Source of the DNA: Actinophytocola sp963840275
GTDB taxonomy: Bacteria; Actinomycetota; Actinomycetes; Mycobacteriales; Pseudonocardiaceae
Length of the DNA stretch: 64,000 bases
Direction of reading: 5' to 3'
NCBI GenBank assembly: GCA_963840275.1
Contig: CAWIYK010000005.1
Location: 496,001-560,000, forward strand
Part shown: piece after piece, positions 51,533-59,443 of the stretch
Layout of the letters: each line of letters opens with the position of its first letter
Position numbering within the stretch: the first letter of the stretch is position 1
Notes under the pieces: model-generated
Databases searched by the model: none
What the model saw: the letters and a program-made list of their open reading frames with translations, nothing else
Told to the model about the DNA's origin: nothing
Translations under genes and position numbers: made by a program

Positions 51533-52762
51533 GTGACCCAGACTCTGCTGCCCACCGGGCTCAGCTTCCGTCCGCTGGCCGACGACGAGCTGCGGGGCGC
51601 GAACGACCTGTTCCGCGCCTCTTTGCACGACCAGCCGGCCTCGGACGAGAACTGGGCCGTCATGGTGCGGGCGTACGTCGCCGACCGGACGTTCGGGGCC
51701 TTCGACGGCGACCGGCAGGTCGGCACGGCGACGTCGTTCCCGTCGAGCCTGACCGTGCCCGGTGGCAACATCCTGCCGATGTCGGGGGTCACGTTCGTCG
51801 GGGTCCGGACCGACCACCGCCGGCGCGGCGCGCTCACCGGGCTGATGAACGCACAGCTACTGGACATCGCGGCGCGCGGTGAGGTGTTCGCCGGGCTGCA
51901 CGCCTCCGAGCCGGTCATCTACGGCCGCTTCGGGTACGGCGTCGCGACGGTCGGGCGGACCCTCAAGGTTCTGACCCGCCGTGCGGCGCTGCGGCCGGAG
52001 GTGCCGACCGCGGGCCGGGTGCGGCTGCTCGACAACGACGAGATCGTGCCCGCGCTGCAGGCCGCCTACCCGCGCGTGCAGCCGACGCGGCACGGGCTCA
52101 TGGGCCGGTCGCCGCAGTGGTGGGCGCTGGGCTACGAACGTCGGCTGGCGACCGACTATCTCCTGGTCGCCGCGCACTTCGACGTCGAAGGTGCCATCGA
52201 CGGCTGGGTGTCCTACCGCCCGGAGGAGGACAGTTCCGACGACCCGCGCGCCGGCTCCGGCCTGCGTGTCCTCGACTTCCAGAGTGTCGACCAGGGCGTC
52301 GCCAACGACCTGTGGCGGTACCTGCTCGGCGTCGATCTGGTCGACGACGTGGTCGCGTACGTGCGGCCGACGGACGACCCGCTCGAGGCGATGCTCGTCA
52401 ACGCACACGCGATCCGCAGCGACCTCGACGACGAGCTGTGGCTGCGGATCGTCGACGTGCCCGCCGCGCTCGCCGGCCGCGCGTACAACGCGGCGGCCCC
52501 GGTCGTCGTCGAGGTGGTGGACCCGTTGCTGCCCAACAACTCCGGCCGCTACCGCGTCGGCCCGGACGGGGTCGCGCGAACCACGGATACGCCCGCGCTG
52601 ACCGTCGACCCCGAGGCACTCGCGATGCTCTACCTCGGCACGTGGCGAGCCACCACCCTCGCCGACATCGGCCGGCTCGCGGTCGCGGACCGGACCGCAC
52701 TCGCCGACGCCGACCGGCTGTTCGCGACCGACCGGCCGGCGTGGAGCGGGACGCTGTTCTAA
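51533..52762 (+). CDS. Eis-like GNAT N-acetyltransferase
   Basis: This 409-residue protein has the three-part Eis layout: an N-terminal GNAT domain with the acetyl-CoA loop VRTDHRRRGALTGLM, a second degenerate GNAT domain (about 160-290), and a C-terminal SCP2-like region ending in a free carboxylate (WSGTLF) like the Eis family, where it is catalytic. Eis proteins acetylate amines such as aminoglycosides or protein lysines; the substrate here is unknown. The GTG start was chosen to fit the family length; CATCAT lies 6 nt upstream. Confidence 0.87.
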   Translation: MTQTLLPTGLSFRPLADDELRGANDLFRASLHDQPASDENWAVMVRAYVADRTFGAFDGDRQVGTATSFPSSLTVPGGNILPMSGVTFVGVRTDHRRRGALTGLMNAQLLDIAARGEVFAGLHASEPVIYGRFGYGVATVGRTLKVLTRRAALRPEVPTAGRVRLLDNDEIVPALQAAYPRVQPTRHGLMGRSPQWWALGYERRLATDYLLVAAHFDVEGAIDGWVSYRPEEDSSDDPRAGSGLRVLDFQSVDQGVANDLWRYLLGVDLVDDVVAYVRPTDDPLEAMLVNAHAIRSDLDDELWLRIVDVPAALAGRAYNAAAPVVVEVVDPLLPNNSGRYRVGPDGVARTTDTPALTVDPEALAMLYLGTWRATTLADIGRLAVADRTALADADRLFATDRPAWSGTLF

Positions 52763-52885
52763 GCGGCGAACCGGTTGGCTCGTTGTTGGCCGGACAGTTC
52801 GCCGATCGATTGCGTCGCTGGCGGATCGGCCCAGCACCGCGTTGGCAAGAATGATCACCGGAGAGCTGCGCGGCGGTGCCGGTTT

Positions 52886-52930
52886 GGCCTCCGGCCCCCC
52901 GTTTTCCAGCCTACCGGCGACCACCGACAA
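52886..52930 (-). repeat. Dispersed intergenic element with PafBC-type promoter, copy 3
   Basis: Read on the minus strand: TTGTCGGTG (52930-52922), an 8-nt spacer, TAGGCT (52913-52908), then a GGAAAA...GGCC block to 52886. The promoter part is an exact match to TTGTCRGTG-N8-TAnnnT. The downstream block matches the copies at 36995 and 53030 except for small changes. No minus-strand gene follows before the 3' end of the acetyltransferase, so a short RNA is a possibility. Confidence 0.75.
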
Positions 52931-52962
52931 CCACGAACAGCTCCGGCGGCACCCGACGCGAG

Positions 52963-52989
52963 TTGTCCACAGCCGCACGGTTGTCCACA
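52963..52989 (+). repeat. Two TTGTCCACA (DnaA-box-like) repeats
   Basis: TTGTCCACA occurs at 52963-52971 and 52981-52989, 18 bp apart and in the same orientation. This is the high-GC actinobacterial form of the DnaA box. The pair lies between the divergent element copies 3 and 1. Confidence 0.6.
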
Positions 52990-53012
52990 GACCGCTCGCC
53001 GTCCGCCGGTTC

Positions 53013-53056
53013 GTGTCGGCGCCTCGCGGTAGCGTGGAAACCGGGGGCCGGAGGCC
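53013..53056 (+). repeat. Dispersed intergenic element with PafBC-type promoter, copy 1
   Basis: GTGTCGGCG (53013-53021), an 8-nt spacer, TAGCGT (53030-53035), then the GGAAA...GGCC block (53036-53056). The promoter part departs from TTGTCRGTG at two positions but keeps the TGTCGG core and spacing. The block 53030-53056 is 26/27 identical to 36995-37021. It is divergent from copy 3. A small open frame starts 26 bp downstream. Confidence 0.7.
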
Positions 53057-53081
53057 GAACCCAGCGCGGTAGCGTGACCCC

Positions 53082-53204
53082 GTGCCTCTCCGTCGCCTGG
53101 TCGTGGTTCTCGTTGTGGCGGTGTGCTGTGTCGCTTGCGGCCCCTCCGACGAAGGCCCCGATCTCTCCCGGTTCGCGGCGCCTGCCGGACACTCAGCCCG
53201 GTAG
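53082..53204 (+). CDS. Possible short lipoprotein-like peptide
   Basis: This is a 40-codon frame starting with GTG: RR, a hydrophobic core VVVLVVAVCCVACG, then a Ser/Asp/Glu-rich tail. It looks like a lipoprotein signal peptide with almost no mature part, although the residue at -3 of the candidate lipobox is Cys, which is atypical. TAGCGT (53070-53075) ends 6 nt upstream, and the 11-bp GCGGTAGCGTG around it duplicates part of element copy 1. The end overlaps the convergent exonuclease gene by 12 nt. It may be a truncated relic or a small membrane peptide. Confidence 0.35.
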   Translation: MPLRRLVVVLVVAVCCVACGPSDEGPDLSRFAAPAGHSAR

Positions 53205-54125
53205 CGCCGCCAGCAGCCGGTCGACGGAGGCGCCGAGGTCCCAGCGTTCCTGCAGCTGCCGCACGCGGTCGAGGTCGCGCGGTACGGCCGGCACCCGGTC
53301 GTCGCGGTCCTGCACCACGTCGGCGTCCAGCGCGACCCGGACCACCAGCGGCGCCGCGGCGACATAGTCGGCGGCGTCCGCCAACGCGGACCGGACCCGC
53401 AGCGCGACGTCGCTGTTGGGGGCGGCCGCCGCGGTGAGCAGACCCTCGAGCGAGCCGTACTTGGTGATCAGCTTCGCCGCGGTCTTCTCGCCGATGCCGG
53501 CCACGCCGGGCAGCCCGTCGGACGGGTCGCCGCGCAGCAGGGCCATGTCGGCGTACCCCGGGCCGCTGATGTCGACCGGCAGGTCGTACTTCGCCGCCAG
53601 CTCGCGTGGCCCGAGCACCTCTGCTTTCGCCCAGCCGCGGCCGACGTAGACGATGCTGGCCGGCGTCGGCTCGAAGCGTACGACCTGGAACAGGTCGCGG
53701 TCACCGCTGACGACCTCCACCGGGTCGGTCGACTCGCGGTGGGTGAGCGTGCCGATGACGTCGTCGGCCTCGTAGCCGTCCGCCTCGGCGACCGCGAAGC
53801 CGAACGCGTCGAGCACGTCGAGGATGATCGGCACCTGGGGCGTCAGCGTGTCGGGCACCTCCTCGACGTTGTTCACCGGGTCCGCGACCCGGTGCGCCTT
53901 GTACGACGGCAGCGCGTTCACCCGAAACGCCGGGCGCCAGTCCGCGTCCATGCACGCGACCAGCCGGGACGGCTTCCGCTCGGTGAGGATGCGGGCGATC
54001 GTGTCGGCGAACCCGCGCACGGCGTTGATCACGGTCCCGTCCGGCGCGGTCATCGAGTCGGGCAGTGCGTAGTAGGACCGGAAGTAGAGGCTTGCCGAGT
54101 CCAACAGTACGAGTGGGCCAGTCAC
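53193..54125 (-). CDS. 5'-3' exonuclease (FEN/Pol I N-terminal type)
   Basis: This 310-residue stand-alone homologue of the DNA polymerase I 5' nuclease has an N-terminal LVLLDSASLYFRSYYALP, the acidic cluster ADGYEADDVIGTL and SGDRDLFQV, and the helix-hairpin-helix region SDGLPGVAGIGEKTAAKL. It should remove flaps or RNA primers using Mg2+. It is the Rv2090 counterpart. The GTG has CAGGCT ending 6 nt upstream. It is divergent from the SARP-like gene, with 44 bp between starts. Confidence 0.92.
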   Translation of the reverse strand: MTGPLVLLDSASLYFRSYYALPDSMTAPDGTVINAVRGFADTIARILTERKPSRLVACMDADWRPAFRVNALPSYKAHRVADPVNNVEEVPDTLTPQVPIILDVLDAFGFAVAEADGYEADDVIGTLTHRESTDPVEVVSGDRDLFQVVRFEPTPASIVYVGRGWAKAEVLGPRELAAKYDLPVDISGPGYADMALLRGDPSDGLPGVAGIGEKTAAKLITKYGSLEGLLTAAAAPNSDVALRVRSALADAADYVAAAPLVVRVALDADVVQDRDDRVPAVPRDLDRVRQLQERWDLGASVDRLLAALPG

Positions 54126-54169
54126 GGGCCTAGCCTGCCACGTCGCGGGAGAAGGGCAGAATCAACTAC

Positions 54170-54751
54170 GTGCGTGTCGCGATGCTCGGGCCCTTGACCG
54201 TCTGGGCCGACGAACGAACCCCGGTCGAGGTGACCGGGGCCCGCCTGCGCACCCTGCTGATCCTGCTCGCGCTGGACCCGGGCCGCGTGGTCACCATGGG
54301 CCGGCTCGTCGACGGCGTGTGGGGCGAGGGCCCGCCGGCCGAGGCGGCCAACGCGCTGCAGGCGCTCGTCTCCCGCCTGCGCCGCACCGGCCTCACGATC
54401 GAGTCCCGGCCCACCGGCTACCAACTCGCGGTCGCTCCCGACGACGTCGACAGGTGCCGCTTCGAGCGGCTCGCCGCGGCCGGGCGCGCCACGCTCGCCA
54501 CCGACCCGGCTGCCGCCGCGGCGACGCTGCGGGAGACGCTCGCCCTCTGGCGCGGGCCGGCCCTCGCCGACGCCGCGACCGCCGCGTTCGCCCAGGCGCC
54601 CGTCGCCCGGCTGACCGAGCTGCGGCTGGCCGCGATCGGCGACCGCGTCGAGGCCGACCTCCACACCGACTCCGACCTGGTGGCGGAGCTGGAGCCCGCG
54701 CCGGGCCTGACACGGCGCGCTGACACCGGTTCCGGACAGGGTGAGGACTAG
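54170..54751 (+). CDS. Truncated SARP/AfsR-type regulator
   Basis: This 193-residue protein has an OmpR-like winged helix (about 1-90: RTLLILLALDPGRVVTMGRL, in part, and QALVSRLRRTG) and the first part of a bacterial transcriptional activation domain (about 95-180: RFERLAAAGRATLA, LRETLALWRGPALADA, RLAAIGDRVEADL). A normal BTAD continues for about 70 more residues after DLVAELE; here it switches to PAPGLTRRADTGSGQGED and stops. The GTG is 7 nt after CAGAAT, so it may still be expressed. It overlaps the -10 of the M24 peptidase gene. Confidence 0.75.
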   Translation: MRVAMLGPLTVWADERTPVEVTGARLRTLLILLALDPGRVVTMGRLVDGVWGEGPPAEAANALQALVSRLRRTGLTIESRPTGYQLAVAPDDVDRCRFERLAAAGRATLATDPAAAAATLRETLALWRGPALADAATAAFAQAPVARLTELRLAAIGDRVEADLHTDSDLVAELEPAPGLTRRADTGSGQGED

Positions 54752-54761
54752 GCTTTCCGGC

Positions 54762-55898
54762 ATGTCGACCACCGTCTCCGCGATCAACCCGGCGGCACTC
54801 CGGGCCCGCATCGACCGGGCCCGTGCGGCTGCCGCGAACGCCGGCGTGGACGCCCTGCTGATGGCGCCCGGCTCGGACCTCAAGTACCTGCTCGGTGCGG
54901 GCGGCAGCTCGTTCGAGCGGCTGACCTGCCTCGTCGTGCCGACCGAGGCGCCCCCGGTGCTGGTGGTGCCCAAGCTCGAGGCGCCCGGCTACGACGCGGT
55001 GCCGACCGGCGAGGTCGGCGTCGAGCTGGCCACCTGGGTGGACGCCGAGGACCCGTACGCCCTGGTGGCGTCGGTGGTGCCGAAGGCGTCCCGGGTCGCG
55101 GTCGGCGACATGATGGTCGCGTTGCACGTGCTCGCCCTGCGCAGCGCGCTGCCGGGTGTCGAGCAGGTGCTCGCCGGGCCGATCGTGCGTGAGCTGCGGA
55201 TGCGCAAGGACGCCGAGGAGGTCGCCGGGCTGCGGCGCGCCGGTGTCGCGATCGACCGCGTGCACGCGCGGATGGCCGAGTTCCTCCAGGTCGGCCGCAC
55301 CGAGGCGGAGGTCGGCGCGGACATCGCGGCCGCCATCGTCGAGGAGGGCCACGAGGTCGCCGAGTTCGTGATCGTCGGCTCCGGCCCGAACGGCGCGAGC
55401 CCGCACCACAGCCTGTCCGACCGGGTGGTCGAGGCCGGCGACGTCGTCGTGATCGACATCGGCGGCCCGGTCGCCGAGGGGTACTGCTCGGACAGCACCC
55501 GCACGTACGTCATGGGCGAGCCGAGGGACGCCGACGTCGCGGACACCTACGCCGTGCTCCAGGCCGCGCAGCGGGCCGCGGTCGACGCGGTCCGGCCCGG
55601 CGTCGCCGCGCAGGACATCGACGCGGCCGCCCGCACGGTGATCGCCGACGCCGGCTTCGGCGAGTTCTTCATCCACCGCACCGGGCACGGCATCGGCCTC
55701 GACGTGCACGAGCACCCGTACATCGTCGGCGGCAACGACATGCCGCTCGAGCCGGGCATGGCGTTCTCCGTCGAGCCGGGCATCTACCAGCCGGGCCGGT
55801 GGGGCGCGCGGATCGAGGACATCGTGGTGGTCACCGAGGACGGCGTCGAGTCGCTCAACAACCAGCCGCACGACCTCGTCGCGCTGCCGACCCGATGA
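54762..55898 (+). CDS. pepE: M24-family Xaa-Pro peptidase (PepE/PepQ-like)
   Basis: This 378-residue protein has a creatinase-like N-terminal domain (about 10-140) and a pita-bread metallopeptidase domain (about 150-378). Metal ligands appear in VVVIDIGGPV and YCSDSTRTY (two Asp), HRTGHGIGLDVHEHP (His) and FSVEPGIY and RIEDIVVV (Glu). It probably cleaves X-Pro peptides, useful for clearing products of the proteasome. The ATG is 7 nt after TAGGCT (54749-54754). It matches Rv2089c. The Lrp/AsnC gene overlaps its stop by 4 nt. Confidence 0.92.
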   Translation: MSTTVSAINPAALRARIDRARAAAANAGVDALLMAPGSDLKYLLGAGGSSFERLTCLVVPTEAPPVLVVPKLEAPGYDAVPTGEVGVELATWVDAEDPYALVASVVPKASRVAVGDMMVALHVLALRSALPGVEQVLAGPIVRELRMRKDAEEVAGLRRAGVAIDRVHARMAEFLQVGRTEAEVGADIAAAIVEEGHEVAEFVIVGSGPNGASPHHSLSDRVVEAGDVVVIDIGGPVAEGYCSDSTRTYVMGEPRDADVADTYAVLQAAQRAAVDAVRPGVAAQDIDAAARTVIADAGFGEFFIHRTGHGIGLDVHEHPYIVGGNDMPLEPGMAFSVEPGIYQPGRWGARIEDIVVVTEDGVESLNNQPHDLVALPTR

Positions 55899-56350
55899 CC
55901 GCCACCGAACTGGAGCAGATCGACCAGGCGATCGCGCGGGAGCTGGCCGCGGACGGCCGGTGCAGCTTCACCGACCTGGCCGAGCGGGTCGGGCTGTCGG
56001 TGTCCGCGGTGCACCAGCGGGTGCGTCGGCTCGAGCAGCGCGGCGTGATCCGCGGTTACGTCGCGCAGCTCAACGCCGAGGTGATCGGGCTGCCGCTGAC
56101 CGCGTTCATCTCGCTGACGCCGATCGACCCGGCCGCGCCGGACGACTACCCGTCGCGCCTGCAGCACATCCGCGAGATCGAGGCGTGCTACTCGGTGGCC
56201 GGCGACGAGTCCTACATCCTGCTGGTCCGGGTGGCCTCCCCGCACGCGCTGGAGGATCTGCTGCGGCAGATCCGCGAGGCCGCGAAGGTGTCCACCCGGA
56301 CCACGGTCGTGCTGTCGACCCCGTACGAGGGCCGCACCCCCGCTCTCTAG
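55895..56350 (+). CDS. Lrp/AsnC-family regulator
   Basis: This 151-residue protein has an N-terminal helix-turn-helix (about 5-55: LEQIDQAIARELAADGR, FTDLAERVGLSVSAVHQRVRRLEQRGVI, in parts) and a C-terminal RAM/AsnC effector domain (about 65-145: EIEACYSVAGDESYILLVRV). It probably senses an amino acid. Its ATG overlaps the peptidase TGA (ATGA), so the regulator and the dipeptidase are co-translated, which fits control by amino acids released from peptides. Confidence 0.9.
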   Translation: MTATELEQIDQAIARELAADGRCSFTDLAERVGLSVSAVHQRVRRLEQRGVIRGYVAQLNAEVIGLPLTAFISLTPIDPAAPDDYPSRLQHIREIEACYSVAGDESYILLVRVASPHALEDLLRQIREAAKVSTRTTVVLSTPYEGRTPAL

Positions 56351-57114
56351 CGGACGCCGACCAGGACATGGTCGTCGCCGAACTGCCAGACCGGGCCGGC
56401 CTCGGCGAAGCCGGCGTCCCGCAGCAGCTGGGCGTGCTGCCACACCGTGAGGCCGTTCTCGCTGCTGTGCGCGATCGCGGCGTTCGAGCGGGCGTCGACG
56501 AGCGGGGCCAGCTCCTCGTCCTCGGACAGCGCCTGCCACCACGCGCTCCACTCCTCGTTGGAGTCGGTGCCGACGCGGCGGGTGCGTGCCTCGCGGACGG
56601 CGTCGCCGAGCCGGTCCAGCGTGGGCTGTCCGAGGTGCATGTGGTCGGCGTCGACGAACACGCCGCCGGGCCGCAGGTTCGCCGCGAGGGTCCGGTACAG
56701 CTCGGCGAGGTCGGCGGGTGCGAGCCAGTGCAGCGCGGTGCTCGACACGGCCGCGTCCCACGGGCCGGGCAGTCCGGTGACGTCCGCCCACGCCGGGTTG
56801 GCCAGGTCGGCCTCGACCAGCCGGACGCGTGGGTGCGCGTGCGCCGAGCCGAGTCCGAGCAGCAGCGGGTCGGCGTCCACCCCGACGACCGTCGCCTCCG
56901 GCAGGGCGGCGGCGACGCGGCCGGAGAGGGAACCGGGCCCGCAGCCGAGGTCGACCACCCGCGCGGGCCCGCCGCCGGTGGCCGCCCGCACGACGTCGAT
57001 CACCACGCGGAAACGCTCTTCGCGGTCGGGCACGTACCGCTCCTGCTGGGCGTCCCACCGCTGGAGCCACTTCGTCGCGGTCGCCGTCTTCACCGTCTTC
57101 AGCGCTACCTGCAT
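56347..57114 (-). CDS. SAM-dependent class I methyltransferase
   Basis: This 255-residue protein has a Rossmann methyltransferase core: motif I RVVDLGCGPGSLSGRVA, the acidic loop VVGVDADPLLL and the motif IV region WDAAVSSTALHWL. It resembles trans-aconitate methyltransferase-like proteins. The first 15 residues are basic. A GGAGG site precedes the ATG. It is divergent from the CGNR regulator over an AT-rich intergenic region. The substrate is unknown. Confidence 0.85.
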   Translation of the reverse strand: MQVALKTVKTATATKWLQRWDAQQERYVPDREERFRVVIDVVRAATGGGPARVVDLGCGPGSLSGRVAAALPEATVVGVDADPLLLGLGSAHAHPRVRLVEADLANPAWADVTGLPGPWDAAVSSTALHWLAPADLAELYRTLAANLRPGGVFVDADHMHLGQPTLDRLGDAVREARTRRVGTDSNEEWSAWWQALSEDEELAPLVDARSNAAIAHSSENGLTVWQHAQLLRDAGFAEAGPVWQFGDDHVLVGVR

Positions 57115-57125
57115 CGCGATCCTCC

Positions 57126-57178
57126 GTAACTGGCTATAATATCAACGACAGTGACGTTAATCGAGCGGGAGTAACTGG
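57126..57178. promoter_or_regulatory. Divergent promoter region with GTAACTGG direct repeats
   Basis: GTAACTGG occurs at 57126-57133 and 57171-57178, 45 bp apart. Between them is TATAAT (57135-57140), whose opposite strand reads TATTAT 2 bp further on. This AT-rich patch is unusual for the window and lies between the methyltransferase and CGNR regulator starts. The repeats may bind the CGNR protein. Confidence 0.45.
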
Positions 57179-57182
57179 TCAA

Positions 57183-57761
57183 GTGGAGTTCGACAGTCAT
57201 ACCAGCGACGTGGTCGAGTACGCCGTCGCCTTGATCAACGAGGTGACGCCCGGCGAGCGGCACGGCAGGCCGTTCGCCGCGCCGGAGGGCGCGGCGCTGG
57301 TGGCGGCCGTGCGTGCCGCTGTGCCGTTGGAGCGCACCCCGGACCGGCCGACCGCGGCGGAGGCCGCCGAGTTGGCCGCGTGGGGGATGCGGCTGCGGGG
57401 CGTCGTCGAGCACGTCGACCGCGGCGACGTCGACGCCGCGTGCGTCGAGCTGAACGCGATCATGCGCGAGACCGAGGCGCTCCCGACCCTGTCCCGGCAC
57501 GATGGCGAGCCGTGGCACCTGCACTTCCACGGCCCGGATGCCGAGTGGGCGCCGAGCTGGGCCGCGCCGATGGCGACCGGCCTCGCGATCGTGCTCGGCA
57601 ACCCGGCCGTCGACCGGCTCGGCCTGTGCAACGCGCCGGTGTGCGACCGCGTGTACATCGACGTCTCCCGGAACGGCACGCGGCGCTTCTGCTCGACCGC
57701 GTGCCAGAACCGGGTGAAGGCGGCGGCCTTCCGCGCGCGAAAGGCGTCCGCCGAGGCGTGA
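57183..57761 (+). CDS. CGNR zinc-finger regulator (ABATE domain)
   Basis: This 192-residue protein has an N-terminal ABATE stress-response domain (about 1-135) and a C-terminal CGNR zinc finger (about 145-185): LCNAPVCDRVYID with two Cys, then RFCSTACQNRVKAAAFR with two more and the Asn-Arg of the family name. Such proteins are probably DNA-binding stress regulators. The GTG at 57183 was chosen by length. It is divergent from the methyltransferase and convergent with the phosphodiesterase gene. Confidence 0.88.
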   Translation: MEFDSHTSDVVEYAVALINEVTPGERHGRPFAAPEGAALVAAVRAAVPLERTPDRPTAAEAAELAAWGMRLRGVVEHVDRGDVDAACVELNAIMRETEALPTLSRHDGEPWHLHFHGPDAEWAPSWAAPMATGLAIVLGNPAVDRLGLCNAPVCDRVYIDVSRNGTRRFCSTACQNRVKAAAFRARKASAEA

Positions 57762-57762
57762 C

Positions 57763-58593
57763 TCAGCGCAGGAAGTCGGCGAGGCCTTTCAGGTCGTCGG
57801 TGTTGATGTGGTCCACGTCCGCGGCCACCAGCTCACGCCACACCGCGTCGCGCTCCGGGCCCGCGACGTCCGGGGTGGCCCAGAAGCGGACCCGCTGGCC
57901 CGCCCGGTGCGCGGTGTCGACGATGTCCACCAGCTCGGCGCGCTCGTCGGCCGGCATGGGGCCCGCGCCGGTCCACGAGAACAGCGTCGTCCAGTTGTCC
58001 GACACCAGTGGGGTCAGCCGGGCGTCCGAACCCGGGCCGAGGTCGGTCGGGTCGGCGATCCGGCCGTCGTAGAACGCGACCCGGCTGCGCTGCGCGGCCA
58101 TCGTGTCGCGTGGCCGGTTGCCGGACACGACCGCGGTCACCGGCCCGCGCCACACGTGGCCGAACCGGAAGCTGGTCCACAGGAACGCGTACCGGGGGCT
58201 GCGCAGCTGTGCGTCCAGCTCGGCGTACGTCGACTCGCCCTCGGTCTTGATGTCGATCAGCAGCTGGAAGGTGCGGCCGGGGTACACGCCGCCGTTGTGG
58301 AGCACGCGCTGCCGCAAGGGGTCCAGGTAGAGCGAGCGCAGCGTGCGGGCCGGGTCGAGGTCCTCGGCGTCGTGCGCGACGAGCAGTTCGCCGTCGACGA
58401 GCCAGATGTCGGCCTCGACGCTCGTGAAGCCCTCGCCGAGCGCGTCGAACAGCGGCCTGGTGTGCTCGTAGTCGTTGTGCGCGTGGGCCTGGGCGAGCGG
58501 GCGGACCCGGTCGTGGGTGGGGGCGGCGGCCGCGGGGACCGTGCCCGCGACCAGACCGACGATGGCCAACAGGAGAAGCAGGGAACGCCGCAC
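57763..58593 (-). CDS. Secreted PI-PLC/glycerophosphodiesterase-like hydrolase
   Basis: This 276-residue protein has a signal peptide (RRSLLLLLAIVGLVAGTVPAAAA region, cut near residue 24) and a TIM-barrel phosphodiesterase domain. The first catalytic His lies in AQAHAHNDYEH, the metal ligands in SVEADIWLVDGELLVAHD, and IDIKTEGES follows. It is probably an exported lipid-headgroup phosphodiesterase. The GTG is 7 nt after GGAGG. Confidence 0.85.
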   Translation of the reverse strand: MRRSLLLLLAIVGLVAGTVPAAAAPTHDRVRPLAQAHAHNDYEHTRPLFDALGEGFTSVEADIWLVDGELLVAHDAEDLDPARTLRSLYLDPLRQRVLHNGGVYPGRTFQLLIDIKTEGESTYAELDAQLRSPRYAFLWTSFRFGHVWRGPVTAVVSGNRPRDTMAAQRSRVAFYDGRIADPTDLGPGSDARLTPLVSDNWTTLFSWTGAGPMPADERAELVDIVDTAHRAGQRVRFWATPDVAGPERDAVWRELVAADVDHINTDDLKGLADFLR

Positions 58594-58687
58594 GGGGCAA
58601 CCTCCGGAGGTCAGGGTCGTTCCACCGTAGGGCAACCACGTGAACCGCCGATGAGTTTCGGTTGGCCACGTCGTGCATGATCGGGTC

Positions 58688-59443
58688 GTGATCGATACAC
58701 AACTCGCCGGCCGGGTCGTGCTGGTCACCGGTGGCGCGAGCGGCATCGGGGCGGCGATCGGCAGGGCGTTCGCGGCCGAGGGGGCCAGCGTGGTGGTGCA
58801 CCACCTCGCCACGCAGGTGGATCCGCCGGACGGGATCCGTTGGGAGCACACGACACCGACCGGCGCGGCGGCGCTGGCGGCCGAGCTGGACGGTCGCGCG
58901 GTGGCCATGGACCTCACCGAGCCGGACGCGGCCCGGCGACTGTTCGACGCGGCCGGCCGCGTCGACGTGCTCGTCAACAACGCCGCCCACTGCGAGAGCC
59001 CGGACACGATCGACGCGCTCACCGCGAATGGGCTGGCCCGCCACTACCGCGTCAACGCGATCGCCCCCGCGCTGCTCACCGCCGAGCTGGCCCGCCGCGC
59101 CGGCGACCCGCCGCCCTGCGTCGTCAACATCTCCACCGACGCGGCCCGCGCGTTCGCCGGACAGCTCGGCTACGGCACGTCGAAGGCGGCGCTCGAGGCG
59201 TTCACCAGGGCCGCCGCTCTCGAGCTCGCGCCGGCCGGGATCCGGGTCAACGCGGTGGCGCCGGGGCCGGTCCAGACCGGATGGCTCACCGACGACATGG
59301 TCGAGAAGGTGCGTGGGATGGTGCCGCTCGGCCGTGTCGGTGAGCCGTCCGACATCGCCGATGCGGTCGTCTTTCTCGCTTCGTACCAGGCCAGGTGGGT
59401 TACGGGGCAGGTGTTGCAGGTCGCGGGAGGGCATGCGCTGTGA
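58688..59443 (+). CDS. SDR-family oxidoreductase
   Basis: This 251-residue classical short-chain dehydrogenase has the NAD(P) motif LVTGGASGIGAAIGRA, VDVLVNNAAH, the Ser in NISTDAARAF and YGTSK (Tyr, Lys), then NAVAPGPVQTGW. The substrate is unknown. The GTG at 58688 was preferred over an earlier GTG at 58673 because CATGAT ends 6 nt before it and the conserved fold begins there. It overlaps the next HAD gene by 4 nt (GTGA). Confidence 0.9.
   Translation: MIDTQLAGRVVLVTGGASGIGAAIGRAFAAEGASVVVHHLATQVDPPDGIRWEHTTPTGAAALAAELDGRAVAMDLTEPDAARRLFDAAGRVDVLVNNAAHCESPDTIDALTANGLARHYRVNAIAPALLTAELARRAGDPPPCVVNISTDAARAFAGQLGYGTSKAALEAFTRAAALELAPAGIRVNAVAPGPVQTGWLTDDMVEKVRGMVPLGRVGEPSDIADAVVFLASYQARWVTGQVLQVAGGHAL

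Noticed and set aside
52963..52989. Replication origin suggested by two DnaA boxes
   Set aside because: Only two boxes, no dnaA/dnaN/gyrB or AT-rich unwinding region nearby; treated as part of the intergenic element instead.
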